Position numbers and translations under genes: made by a program
Notes under the pieces: generated by a model
Databases searched by the model: none
Told to the model about the DNA's origin: nothing
The model's input: only the letters and a program-made list of their open reading frames with translations
NCBI GenBank assembly: GCA_963827135.1
Contig: CAWGZX010000004.1
Location: forward strand, 1 to 64,000
DNA from: JAJRAN01 sp963827135
Lineage (GTDB): Archaea; Thermoplasmatota; Thermoplasmata; Methanomassiliicoccales; UBA472
Direction: 5' to 3'
Length of the DNA: 64,000 nucleotides
Shown here: positions 15,760 to 24,256 of the stretch, piece after piece
Numbering within the stretch: the stretch's first letter is position 1
Layout of the letters: the number at the start of each line of letters is the position of its first letter

Positions 15760-17554
15760 GAGCGAGCACAGGGCCCTCCTGCTGGCCAATGAAGCGATAG
15801 CCCGAGCTTGCCTGGAGGCGGGGGTGGCCGTCGCCACCACCTACCCCGGGACGCCGTCGTCGGAGATAGGCACGAACCTTGAGACCCTGTCCCTGGAGAC
15901 GGGGATGTACTTCGAGTACTCGACCAACGAAAAGGTGGCGCTGGAGGTGGGAGCTGCCGCTGCGGTGTCGGGGTTGCGCTCATTCGTGTTCTTCAAGCAT
16001 GTCGGCCTGAACGTGGCCAGCGACCCGTTCGTATCATTGGGCTACTCGGGGGTGAGGAAGGGCATGGTCATCCTGACCGCGGACGACCCGTCCATGCACT
16101 CCAGCCAGAACGAGCAGGACAGCCGCATCTTCGCCCGATTGGCCAACCTGCCGATGCTGGAACCAGCCACTCCCGCGGAGGCCAAGGAGATGACCCTCGC
16201 CGGCTTCGAGATCTCGGAGAAGCTGGAGGTGCCAGTACTTCTGAGGACCTCGACCCGCGTGAACCATGCCCGGGGCATAGTGACCCTGGGGCAGCCGAGG
16301 AAGGTCTCCCTAGATGGGCATTTCGACAAGGACCCAATGCGCTTCGTCCCCGTCCCAGCCGTGGCGAGGAGGAGCAGGATCAGACAGCTGGAGAGGATGA
16401 AGGTGGCGGAGCAGCTGTCCGAGGTGTCGCCGTTCAACTTCGAGTCGGGCGAAGGAAGTGTCGGAGTCATCGCCTCAGGCGTCGCCTATACCTATGCCAG
16501 GGAGTTCATCGAGGACGCAAGGTTCCTGAAGCTCGGCTTCACCTATCCTCTGCCCGAGAATAAGCTGCGCAAGTTCATCTCGTCCTTCGACAAGATAGCG
16601 GTCTTCGAGGAGCTCTCGCCCCTCGTCGAGGAGAAGGTCATCCAATTGGCCAAAGAGGAGGGCTGCGACCTCCGCATCCTAGGAAAGCTCTCTGGACATC
16701 TACCTATGGCCTTCGAGTACGCGCCTGAGACGGTCACGGCGTTAAAAGGAGAATTGAAGGTCAGAGAGCCCGGAAGAGCGATACAGATCGAGCCGATCGT
16801 CCTGCCCAACCGGCCTCCGGTGCTATGCGCCGGATGCCCGCATCGGGCCACGTTCTACGCGGTGAAGAAGGCCTTGGGCAACCGCGAGGCTGTCTTCTCC
16901 ACCGATATCGGCTGCTACACCCTGGGCATCAACCCGCCCATGAACGCGGCCGATTTCCTTTTATGCATGGGCTCCAGCGTCGGGGCCGCGGGAGGCTTCA
17001 GCGAGAGCACCAAGCAGAAGGTCATAGCCTACATCGGGGACTCGACGCTATTCCATTCCGGCCTTCCTGGCATCGTGAACGCAGTCTTCAACGACCATCG
17101 CTACCTCCTGATAGTTCTGGACAATGGCACGACGGCCATGACCGGCCATCAGCCCCACCCCGGCACGGGGAGGGCGCATGTCCGCCCGACCGCTCCCTTG
17201 GACATCGAGCCCATGCTGAGGGGGCTCGGGGTGAGGCATGTGCATACTGTCGACCCATATGACCTGGCCTCCACCACCGACGCGGTCAAGGAGGCCTTGG
17301 ACCGGGATGCGTTCTCAGTCATAGTCTCCAAGAGGGCCTGCCCTCTGGCACTTATGCGAAAGGCAAGACTTGACCGCACCATCTACACCATCGACCAAGA
17401 GAAGTGCGTGCGCTGTAAGACCTGCTTCACCAAGTTCACATGCCCTGCGCTGGCCTTCGATGGCAAGGACGTGTCCATCACCCCTGAGATGTGCATCGGC
17501 TGCGGCTGCTGCGCTCAGGTATGCCCCAAGAAGGCCATCGAGGTGAGGAAATGA
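15752..17554 (+). CDS. iorA: Indolepyruvate:ferredoxin oxidoreductase, alpha subunit (non-AUG start likely)
   Basis: Large subunit (~600 residues) that oxidises indolepyruvate and other aryl pyruvates from aromatic amino acids to acyl-CoA. The domains in order are pyrimidine-binding (LLLANEAIARACLEAG, TTYPGTPSSEIG), a central part, the ThDP-binding domain (CAGCPHRATFYAVKKAL, GDSTLFHSGLPGIVNAVFN) and a C-terminal double 4Fe-4S domain (CVRCKTCFTKFTCP, CIGCGCCAQVCPKKA). The only classical start in frame, GTG 15824, would cut off the first ~25 family residues. A CTG at 15752 preceded by GGGAG at 15738-15742 restores the expected N-terminus, overlapping porB by 8 bases; an indel near here is the alternative. 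Confidence 0.9.
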   Translation: MAESEHRALLLANEAIARACLEAGVAVATTYPGTPSSEIGTNLETLSLETGMYFEYSTNEKVALEVGAAAAVSGLRSFVFFKHVGLNVASDPFVSLGYSGVRKGMVILTADDPSMHSSQNEQDSRIFARLANLPMLEPATPAEAKEMTLAGFEISEKLEVPVLLRTSTRVNHARGIVTLGQPRKVSLDGHFDKDPMRFVPVPAVARRSRIRQLERMKVAEQLSEVSPFNFESGEGSVGVIASGVAYTYAREFIEDARFLKLGFTYPLPENKLRKFISSFDKIAVFEELSPLVEEKVIQLAKEEGCDLRILGKLSGHLPMAFEYAPETVTALKGELKVREPGRAIQIEPIVLPNRPPVLCAGCPHRATFYAVKKALGNREAVFSTDIGCYTLGINPPMNAADFLLCMGSSVGAAGGFSESTKQKVIAYIGDSTLFHSGLPGIVNAVFNDHRYLLIVLDNGTTAMTGHQPHPGTGRAHVRPTAPLDIEPMLRGLGVRHVHTVDPYDLASTTDAVKEALDRDAFSVIVSKRACPLALMRKARLDRTIYTIDQEKCVRCKTCFTKFTCPALAFDGKDVSITPEMCIGCGCCAQVCPKKAIEVRK

Positions 17555-18144
17555 CCTACAACGTGATGATAGTCGGTGTAGGCGGACAGGGCGTCCTGCT
17601 CGCCTCCAGGGTCATCGGCGAGGCGGCCATGAGGGAGGGGGAGGAGGTCGTCATGTCCGAGGTGCACGGCATGGCCCAACGGGGAGGAAGCGTGAGCGCG
17701 GTGGTGCGCTTCGGCAAGGGAGCCCTGTCACCCTTGATCCCGAAGGCCGGGGCGGACCTGATATTGGGCTTCGAGCCGGTAGAGACCTACCGCGCGCTGC
17801 CATATGCCAGGCAGGGAACGGTAGTGATAACCGACATCAACCGCATCGTGCCCATGACCGTCACCGGCGGCAACGAGAAGTATCCTGAAGTACAAGACCT
17901 GCTATCGGCCATAAGAAGATCCGGACTGAAGCTCATTTCGTTTGACGCCACCCAGGCAGCGGAGGAGGCGGGGGCGAGGGTAACCATCAATTCGGTGCTC
18001 ATCGGCGCTGTCTCCACCTTGGACGAGTTCCCGATCAGCGAGGACATATTGCGCGATGCGCTAATGTCGAGCGTGCCCACCAAGGCCAAGCAGGTGAACG
18101 AGAAGGCGTACGAGCTGGGGCGTCGAGCGGCTCTCCATCGATGA
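17551..18144 (+). CDS. iorB: Indolepyruvate:ferredoxin oxidoreductase, beta subunit
   Basis: Small subunit (197 residues) of the aryl-pyruvate oxidoreductase, equivalent to the gamma domain of other 2-oxoacid:ferredoxin oxidoreductases. It starts MTYNVMIVGVGGQGVLLASR with the GxGGQG turn, then SEVHGMAQRGGSVSAVVRFG, the best-conserved IorB segment. Length is normal. ATG 17551 overlaps the iorA stop in an ATGA. It closes the six-gene operon; the next gene has a different character and its own leader. Confidence 0.93.
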   Translation: MTYNVMIVGVGGQGVLLASRVIGEAAMREGEEVVMSEVHGMAQRGGSVSAVVRFGKGALSPLIPKAGADLILGFEPVETYRALPYARQGTVVITDINRIVPMTVTGGNEKYPEVQDLLSAIRRSGLKLISFDATQAAEEAGARVTINSVLIGAVSTLDEFPISEDILRDALMSSVPTKAKQVNEKAYELGRRAALHR

Positions 18145-18164
18145 TACTCACTCAATATTGGACC

Positions 18165-18291
18165 GATCGGGATCACAGATGAACAAAATGACTGGCTAGA
18201 CCTCAAAAGTTATTATAAATGGGAACACCACCTCTCTTGCCGAGGGAATGAGAGATAAGCAAACCCCTCACCTTTCTTTCTTCGACATTTA
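18165..18291 (+). repeat. Dispersed intergenic element, copy A
   Basis: About 127 bases that align with 22204-22350 and 23974-24110. Shared blocks are GATCGGGATCACAGAT, ACTGGCTAGACC, TCAAAAGTT, GGGAA and CGAGGGAATGAGAGAT, ending in a T-rich, C/T-rich tail. It lies between iorB and the ATC-hydrolase-like gene. Around the conserved CGAGGGAAT a small stem (CTCTC/GAGAG) can form. This copy contains a TATA-like TTATAAAT that the other two lack. Confidence 0.7.
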
Positions 18292-18360
18292 ACGAATGTG
18301 AATATGCCAACATTCTTAGGGACGAAACCGCCACTTTTATTGAGATGGGGAGGAGGCATC

Positions 18361-19431
18361 ATGGTCGACCCTAAGAGTCGGGAACAGTATGTAGCGGAAG
18401 GTGGAACCCACATACCTCAATACGATCCTTTAGGAATGTGGCCCTATAACTGCACCATAAATTCATTCAGAGCCACGATGAATGAAGTGGGTTTGAATAA
18501 AACCATTGAGGCAAATAGACATTATAATGAAGCCTGGGGGAGGGCTGCCATAGGAATAGTTAAAGAGAGGTTTGGCCCGCAAACTAATGATCTCGAATCG
18601 ATTGCGATGACTGGATTTTATGTTCATAATTGTACCTCAATGGGCCATATCAAGCCTCTGGAGATCCATGAAGGAGGTGCGATATGCGAATTGTTCGCCT
18701 GCCCTAATCCAGGTATGAAAGCACCGCCTGAGATGTGCATCGCCATGTCACACATTATGGCGAATGGATTTTGTCACGCAATCAATCCCGAATATGAGGT
18801 CATTTTCACACATCATATGGGGGATGGCGATGATTGCTGTCGCTGGGTAGCGAAGAAGAAAGGTAGCAAATTTACATTAGACAACCTTGGAAGATTGGAG
18901 AAGACCATTCCACTCGAGCTGCCCATGGAAGAGAATATCTCATTTGCAGGGAGAATGGTGATAATGTCGCAACTATTCACCTTTACATCTGCTTTAAATG
19001 ATTTAGTAGGCTCACAGCGCACTTTAGAGCTGGTTGTACCGTTAGCAACGGAGACTGGTCTTAAGATAGGGACAATGATAAATGCCGGTATAAAGGCAAA
19101 AGATGACCTCTCAGCAATTGAAGGCGCAATTAGTCTTCTAATTACTCCTTGGGGATTACAGCAAAGTAACTCTCCAGCCATAGTTACAAGCTCTAGAATT
19201 GAAAAGGAGATATCAGACTGCCCATGCAAGGGTAGCCCGCCCGAGGTATGCAAACAGTTCGAGGCCGTTTTCAATGGCGTATGCGAGGCCATCAATCCCG
19301 CTTACGAGTTCTCCTATGACCGCATGATGAGCAAGGGCGATAGCACCTGCCATTGGGTCGTGAGGAAGAAATCTATGGAAGGGGAGGCGAAGCCTCAGGA
19401 ATCGGCACCAGATGACTCGTTAGGTTATTAA
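18361..19431 (+). CDS. Duplicated ATC-hydrolase-like protein (L-2-amino-thiazoline-4-carboxylate hydrolase family)
   Basis: A 356-residue protein with two copies of the ATC hydrolase fold. Compare CPNPGMKAPPEMC, AINPEYEVIFTHHMGDGDDC and CRWVAKKK in the first half with CPCKGSPPEVC, AINPAYEFSYDRMMSKGDST and CHWVVRKK in the second. The named bacterial enzyme opens a thiazoline ring on the way to cysteine, but most relatives are uncharacterised and the substrate here is unknown. ATG 18361 has a strong GGGGAGGAGG just ahead (18344-18354); an in-frame ATG at 18304 is rejected. The gene is more AT-rich than the por/ior operon, apart from its last ~200 bases. Confidence 0.72.
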   Translation: MVDPKSREQYVAEGGTHIPQYDPLGMWPYNCTINSFRATMNEVGLNKTIEANRHYNEAWGRAAIGIVKERFGPQTNDLESIAMTGFYVHNCTSMGHIKPLEIHEGGAICELFACPNPGMKAPPEMCIAMSHIMANGFCHAINPEYEVIFTHHMGDGDDCCRWVAKKKGSKFTLDNLGRLEKTIPLELPMEENISFAGRMVIMSQLFTFTSALNDLVGSQRTLELVVPLATETGLKIGTMINAGIKAKDDLSAIEGAISLLITPWGLQQSNSPAIVTSSRIEKEISDCPCKGSPPEVCKQFEAVFNGVCEAINPAYEFSYDRMMSKGDSTCHWVVRKKSMEGEAKPQESAPDDSLGY

Positions 19432-19441
19432 GACCAAGGCT

Positions 19442-19810
19442 TCATTGCGCCAACTGTACGATTGCAGCTACAAAATCCTCCTTGCTAGTAACCCTGCTTT
19501 TATGACCTTTGCCCGAGGTATCCTCGAGAAGGAAAACTTGACCTGCACGGTAAATGCGTGTTTCGCCATCGCTTGCAGTGAGTTCAAATTCACCAGAAAG
19601 ACAGCAAAAGAACTGTCGCTTGGGCGCTGGATGCCAGTCACCATACCAACCTGTAGGAATCTTGAAAAAGACAAGTTGGCTGGCAGGCGTGTAACTTGTA
19701 AGACCTACGGGTGGAGCGGGAGGCGCAAAATTAGCCAATTCGAATCCAACTTCACCTTCCTTAAAGTGGGAATCGCCATTTTGATCCGTGTAGAGTATGC
19801 CATATTTCAC
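19442..19810 (-). CDS. Cupin-fold protein
   Basis: A 122-residue single-domain cupin. The first conserved half is FFKIPTGWYGDWHPAPKRQF, with one His in the metal position, followed by CLSGEFELTASDG. The second half is YRAGQVFLLEDTSGKGHKSR, with a second His. The pattern fits cupins that bind a metal or small molecule; the reaction cannot be told. The GTG start at 19810 has AGGTAG upstream. It converges on the ATC-hydrolase-like gene with 10 bases between. Confidence 0.68.
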   Translation of the reverse strand: MKYGILYTDQNGDSHFKEGEVGFELANFAPPAPPVGLTSYTPASQLVFFKIPTGWYGDWHPAPKRQFFCCLSGEFELTASDGETRIYRAGQVFLLEDTSGKGHKSRVTSKEDFVAAIVQLAQ

Positions 19811-20091
19811 AAAGAACTACCTCGCTGTCATAATACTACATAGTTGCTAATTTATGTTTGCAACCAGAGCGTAACTTTGAATCCATCCGATAATCATCGC
19901 GCGCAGGTAATGTCAATTTTTAGGACCTTAGCGCTCAATCAAAACCTCGCGTTCCGACATGCTAACTCGCTTTCTGTTGATCCAGCGAGTACGGTCAGTT
20001 AACGTGTGGGTATCGGGCAAAGGTCTAGGACGTGCAGGGATTCCGTGAGGTTCATGCCATAAAGATGAACTCGATTTTAATTCGTTCTAAC
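19811..20091. other. Intergenic stretch without a recognisable gene
   Basis: No supported coding sequence. It holds one copy of the short repeated motif (GGATTCCGTGAGGTTC at 20038-20053). The rest shows no tRNA, hairpin or known element that I can see. Confidence 0.4.
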
Positions 20092-20298
20092 TTATGATAA
20101 TAGAACCGATAATGAACCAATAATAATCAAAAAGATACCACCGACCAGAAATGTAATATTATGATCGTAATTGGTCTGGCTCAATACAACAGAAATTACA
20201 CCAAGGATGATTGATATCACTCCAATTATCTTGGTGCCCTTGGATATGCTAGAATGCTCATCTTGGGCTTCGGGAGAGGGTTCTTCTATCTTTTTCAT
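20092..20298 (-). CDS. Small membrane protein, two helices
   Basis: A 68-residue protein with a charged N-terminus (MKKIEEPSPEAQDEHSS) and two membrane helices (TKIIGVISIILGVISVVLSQ and ITFLVGGIFLIIIGSLSVLL). No family is recognised. ATG 20298 is preceded by an AT-rich region. Flanking copies of a short repeat lie at 20038 and 20350. Confidence 0.45.
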   Translation of the reverse strand: MKKIEEPSPEAQDEHSSISKGTKIIGVISIILGVISVVLSQTNYDHNITFLVGGIFLIIIGSLSVLLS

Positions 20299-20470
20299 TT
20301 ATAAAAATATGAAGATTGAGAATAATAAATCTTCCCTATCAGGGCGTGGGGATGTCGTAAGGTTCGAGCGATGATCCCAAATCCTGAATTATACCAGATC
20401 AGGAGGATCGATTATAGATGGGTCTTCTTGCCATAGAATATATTATCATGGACGCAATGGGAACGACATC

Positions 20471-21100
20471 ATGGCCGAGAACTGGAAGATAATCATGGAC
20501 GCTTGTCAGGCGCTGTCCGATGAGGGAATAGATGAGTGTCGGCGGATAATCCAGAAGAACTACCCTTTCGATCCAACTACAAAGCCTAGGGAGGTCAAGT
20601 CAAGGGGCAGTCAACCGCGTGACGGTTACTCGGAGGCCATCAGTTGCTGGGTCGAGGGTCATATCTCTAAGATGAGGGTATTCTCAAGAGACGGCTTCGA
20701 GAATAGGTTCACGGGGGAACTGCTCATCTTCCCAGCGGTCCTCCGTTTGCTGTCCAGAGAGATGCCACGTGAATTCCCCTTCCAGCAATATTTGAGGCCA
20801 GAAGCAACACACATCGCCTACCATGATCTGGGGGCTTGCACTGCACCGCTCGTTCCCTTGTCCCGTGGAGGAAGGAGCGAAGAGACGAACCTCATCACCA
20901 CTACAATGCCCTATATCCTGGCGCGAACTGACCAGACGGTCGAGGAAGCAGGTTGGAGGCTGACAAGAGAGGGGTTCGTTGACGAATGGGATGGGATGTC
21001 AACTTGGTACGTGGAGTATGTCAACGATCACCAGGAATTGAGGGAGGTTAACTTCTTCAACCTCTGGTTCAACGCAGCCAGAAGTGTGTTGCGGCTTTGA
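20471..21100 (+). CDS. HNH-endonuclease-like protein with degenerate active site
   Basis: A 209-residue protein whose core follows a known small HNH-type family: RVFSRDGFENRFTGELLIFP, VLRLLSREMPREFPF, then THIAYHDLGACTAPLVPLSR, GGRSEETNLITTTM and EEAGWRL, with a tail WDGMSTWYVEYVNDH. In active relatives, as I recall them, the catalytic turn reads like TIDHVIPV before the RGG; here it is CTAPLVPL, so the Asp-His pair is gone while the Asn of the ETN motif remains. The protein probably no longer cuts DNA, or uses other residues. It is isolated in an accessory region between repeat motifs. Confidence 0.55.
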   Translation: MAENWKIIMDACQALSDEGIDECRRIIQKNYPFDPTTKPREVKSRGSQPRDGYSEAISCWVEGHISKMRVFSRDGFENRFTGELLIFPAVLRLLSREMPREFPFQQYLRPEATHIAYHDLGACTAPLVPLSRGGRSEETNLITTTMPYILARTDQTVEEAGWRLTREGFVDEWDGMSTWYVEYVNDHQELREVNFFNLWFNAARSVLRL

Positions 21101-21257
21101 TTGAATCGATTTTAATTCCATCCCAATGACATCAGTTCTTGCCTTCCATTCGCGTCTGATAAGGTTCGAAGATTAGGATGCTATGAGGTTCGAAGGAGTG
21201 GCTTAGAATCAGTACCTTTAAGAGACCATCTTCCTAGTAAGAAAGCCGGGATCTTCT

Positions 21258-21998
21258 TCAGGTAATTAAGAGATGATAATCGTTTATTTGTTCTGTTTCG
21301 ATGGATGCGTTTTGGATGTCACATTCAAGCAGATGCCCACCTGCTGTATGGTCATCGGTCAGGAAGTGCAAGTGGTACCCTACCGAGTCGACCCCGTCCA
21401 TGCTTTCTGGGAAGAAGAAGCCAACAGCCGTACCCTCGACTTCGTTTAACATGAATATAGTCTGGTTTTCAAGGGCTTCCGTCAGAGTTGGATAGGGTTT
21501 AGTCTGCATCGGGACGCTCCTCGTTTCAGCGAAGTTAAAGAACCCGACCACTTTGATGGCATAGATCATATCGTGGTTCGGTAATGCTAGGTCAATTTCC
21601 GATTTCAATTGTGAATAATTGTCGACATTAGACACTTGAAATAATTGACCCTTGTCAAAGAAGGTGACCGTGGCGTAGGGAGTCTTTTCTACGAAACCTA
21701 TCTCCCTCGGAGCACCATCAGTGGGAATCTGATAGAATTTGCCATTCACCCCGAACATTTCCCCATCTAATCCATTAAGGGTGCCTATGCCGAAATCGCC
21801 GAATGTGGCCAACTCGGCGAAAGTAGTGTTCCCATCGAACTTACCCGCTGAGAATACGCTAAACGGTGAGACCTGGTACAAGGTATCCTGTTCAGGCGTT
21901 GTAGGTCGGTAAAAAGCGGCGAGTAGGATAACCGCTACAACTGCTACTGCAGCAATAGGGACGATGATTTTCCCTAGGGCCAAGCGATCTTTGTCCAT
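21258..21998 (-). CDS. Acetolactate decarboxylase, membrane-anchored
   Basis: Converts 2-acetolactate to acetoin. The 246-residue protein has an N-terminal anchor (IIVPIAAVAVVAVILLAAFY) and then the enzyme: PFSVFSAGKFDGNTTFAELA, FGIGTLNGLDGEMFGVNGKF, YQIPTDG, and the zinc site GYHLHFLTDDHTAGGHLLEC, where the two His of HLH and the His of GGH are the ligands known for this family. Bacterial homologues are usually cytoplasmic or exported; here the helix and acidic linker suggest the catalytic part is outside the cell. A TATA-like GCTATAAGC lies at about 22028-22036. No acetolactate synthase is nearby. Confidence 0.9.
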   Translation of the reverse strand: MDKDRLALGKIIVPIAAVAVVAVILLAAFYRPTTPEQDTLYQVSPFSVFSAGKFDGNTTFAELATFGDFGIGTLNGLDGEMFGVNGKFYQIPTDGAPREIGFVEKTPYATVTFFDKGQLFQVSNVDNYSQLKSEIDLALPNHDMIYAIKVVGFFNFAETRSVPMQTKPYPTLTEALENQTIFMLNEVEGTAVGFFFPESMDGVDSVGYHLHFLTDDHTAGGHLLECDIQNASIETEQINDYHLLIT

Positions 21999-22027
21999 AA
22001 CACCCCCACAATATCTATCGCCACAGC

Positions 22028-22036
22028 TTATAGCTT
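22028..22036 (-). promoter_or_regulatory. TATA-like box of the acetolactate decarboxylase gene
   Basis: The minus strand reads GCTATAAGC about 30 bases ahead of the ATG at 21998. This spacing would give a nearly leaderless transcript. Confidence 0.4.
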
Positions 22037-22203
22037 GTCTAGAAATCTGAAGTAACCAACAACACGATAAGCTGTTCAGATTCGGGAAATGTACACTACT
22101 CCCGAATCAGGGCAAGCTAATTAGATAATTCAAAATACAACCCCGAGTGGCGATTAGCGCCAATCAAACCAAAGTGAATGGTTAGGTGTTTGAGTTCGTT
22201 AAG

Positions 22204-22350
22204 CTCGAGCTGTGAAATCGATCGGGATCACAAATCACCGAACCGACTAGCTGGACCCCAAAAATTTCCATTAACGGGAACCAGACCTTCGTTGTCGAGG
22301 GAATAGGAGATGAGGTACGAGATTAACCCTTTCTCTTCATTCTTTTTTAA
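22204..22350 (+). repeat. Dispersed intergenic element, copy B
   Basis: Second copy of the element, inside the 440-base gap between the decarboxylase promoter side and the end of the beta-helix gene. It shares CTCGAGCTGTGAAATCGAT with copy C and GATCGGGATCACA with copy A, then TTTCCATTAACGGGAACC and TCGAGGGAATAGGAGATGAG, ending in a T-rich run. Nothing else in the gap is recognisable; a 71-residue open frame across it has no support. Confidence 0.7.
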
Positions 22351-22439
22351 AAATGGGATACCGTTAGGTTCAGATCGCAAGACCAAACCCAGGATCCAGA
22401 AAAAGGAATGAAATAGAAATGGTTTGCGTGATGATGTCA

Positions 22440-23846
22440 TCACTTCACGCTTACAAAGTCCGACCCGGTGATCGGTACGAAGTGGTGCGCCGCATCAAGG
22501 CTTCCCGTCACCTCGAGCGATGTGGTTGATGACGTTAGGGCATCCTCTGCGATCAGGCTCTGAGTCCTGAAGTTCACCGTGAGGTCGGCAATAGCGTCCC
22601 CGTTAACGTCCGCGATGATGTAGACAACGCCACGAACATTTGAAACGGGCGAGACACCTTGGATGTTAAGGCTCGAGACATCTATCCATCCCACATTGAG
22701 CTCCGAACTGCCCAAGATGGCCACTGGCAGCTGCCCCATGGATTTCAGGTTAATATTGTTCGACGGCGCGCCTGGCCTGATGTCAACATTGACGAGGATC
22801 AGCGGAACGAATGGTGAAGTCAACGGATAGCGGTCCAGAGCCGTCACGCCTGCCAAGTGATAAGGTGAGTCCGCAATGCCATCTGACCCTGGTATGTCCT
22901 GGCTCAATCCATTGTATAGATCGGTATTGTCGTGTCCGCTCCAGAAGTTACCGCCTGATGGATATCCATCATCCCAGGCATTGTTGTCCCCGCCTACCGT
23001 CTGGACGGTATTGTCGATGAAGTTGTTATGGAAGATGGTGCAGCCATCCACTTCCACATCGAGGTCGATACCCACGCCGTTCTCCAGCAAAACATTCCCT
23101 GTGATTGTGAAATCGCTGCAGAATTCACCTAGGAAAATTCCAATTTCATTGTTCTGGAAGAGGCATGAATCGATCGTACCCGTGGCTGGTCCAAGTTCCC
23201 CACAATGTATCCCTTCAACATTGTCTAAGAATGTGCAAACGTTCGCGGTCACATCCCCATGCCCTGTGGCCGACCTGGAGATACCGTACATGAGCCCCGT
23301 GAATGTACTGTCAATGATAACGCCGTCCGAATCTGCAACGAGAGTGACGCCCGTCTCGGTCATTCCTATGCCTGTGAAGGTGCACTCATCCACAGTCAAT
23401 TGGGAATTCTCAGATGCTGTGATGGTTCCGGTAATAATGCAATTTTGGAAAAGGGAGCTGGAATAATGAGTGGAGGCGCTCCCTACCTGGCTATCGGTCA
23501 CCGTGCCTTGATAGTATGTGAAGGTAACAACATCAGCAGCCACGTTTTGGATTATTATAGGTGGCACCGGCGGGCTCTCATATAGACCTGGAACGATGCT
23601 CATATGTGATACTTGCCAGCCGGAGATGACGTAGGGATCGCTGGCCGTTCCAGTTCCGGAAACTATCCCATTATTTCCTATTACACAGTCAGAGGCTTCG
23701 TTTATCATTATGTCTGCATGTGGAGTATAAGCAGAGGCCGTACTCGATACTGTTACAACGACGAAAAAGGCAGAGAAGAGCAAGATGGCAGATATCGTAA
23801 CGGCTCCACACCTCCTTGAGTTCTTGAACAAGTCCAAACCCCCCAC
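22440..23846 (-). CDS. Secreted right-handed beta-helix (NosD-like) surface protein
   Basis: A 468-residue exported protein. A signal peptide (TISAILLFSAFFVVVTVSST) is followed by about 250 residues of parallel beta-helix repeats with the NosD-like pattern (IDSCLFQNNEIGIFLGEF, ITGNVLLENGVGIDLD, IFHNNFIDNTVQ) and the familiar end GGNFWSGHDNTDLYNG. After that comes a domain with VDIRPGAPSNNINLKSMGQL and PVAILGSSELNV, common in archaeal and bacterial surface proteins, and a calcium-type loop (DVNGDAIADLTV). It is probably a cell-surface carbohydrate-binding or structural protein. Copies of the dispersed element flank it on both sides. Confidence 0.82.
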   Translation of the reverse strand: MGGLDLFKNSRRCGAVTISAILLFSAFFVVVTVSSTASAYTPHADIMINEASDCVIGNNGIVSGTGTASDPYVISGWQVSHMSIVPGLYESPPVPPIIIQNVAADVVTFTYYQGTVTDSQVGSASTHYSSSLFQNCIITGTITASENSQLTVDECTFTGIGMTETGVTLVADSDGVIIDSTFTGLMYGISRSATGHGDVTANVCTFLDNVEGIHCGELGPATGTIDSCLFQNNEIGIFLGEFCSDFTITGNVLLENGVGIDLDVEVDGCTIFHNNFIDNTVQTVGGDNNAWDDGYPSGGNFWSGHDNTDLYNGLSQDIPGSDGIADSPYHLAGVTALDRYPLTSPFVPLILVNVDIRPGAPSNNINLKSMGQLPVAILGSSELNVGWIDVSSLNIQGVSPVSNVRGVVYIIADVNGDAIADLTVNFRTQSLIAEDALTSSTTSLEVTGSLDAAHHFVPITGSDFVSVK

Positions 23847-23973
23847 CCCAACAGCTCGAAAAGCGGAGCATGTCGAGAGTAATGATTTATTTGAACTCTC
23901 GACGATTAATACTTAGCGCCTTAGAAGCTATGGTTATCAAAATAGATAATGCTCGAAGCGCGGTGCCATGAGG

Positions 23974-24110
23974 TTCGAGCTGTGAAATCGATTGGAATCA
24001 CAGATCATAAAACCAACTGGCTAGAGTTCGAAAGTTTCCATTCTCGGGAAAAAAGCCATCCTTCCGAGGGCATGAGAGATGGCATTGAACTCATTACCAT
24101 GTCTTTCTTT
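23974..24110 (+). repeat. Dispersed intergenic element, copy C
   Basis: Third copy, inside the 410-base gap upstream of the beta-helix gene. It includes TTCGAGCTGTGAAATCGATT, GGAATCACAGATCA, ACTGGCTAGAG, TTTCCATTCTCGGGAA and CCGAGGGCATGAGAGATGG. The small stem around CGAGGG here is CCATC/GATGG rather than CTCTC/GAGAG as in copy A. The short motif GGTGCCATGAGGTTCGAG lies directly at its front edge. No other feature is seen in the gap. Confidence 0.7.
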
Positions 24111-24256
24111 ACCATACTTGCTACATTCTTGATTTAAAAACGCTTAATTTATTCTCCACGTGGCATCATTTTTCCGGAGTGCCATAGCTGGGCACCCCTA
24201 TATCCCAGATGCTTCTGAATTTCTGGGTCCAATGAGTATTGTGCGGGTTCCTTGCC

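Noticed and set aside
22228..22443. Open frame of 71 codons in the gap after the decarboxylase gene
   Set aside because: It runs across element copy B, has no ribosome-binding site and no recognisable protein features.
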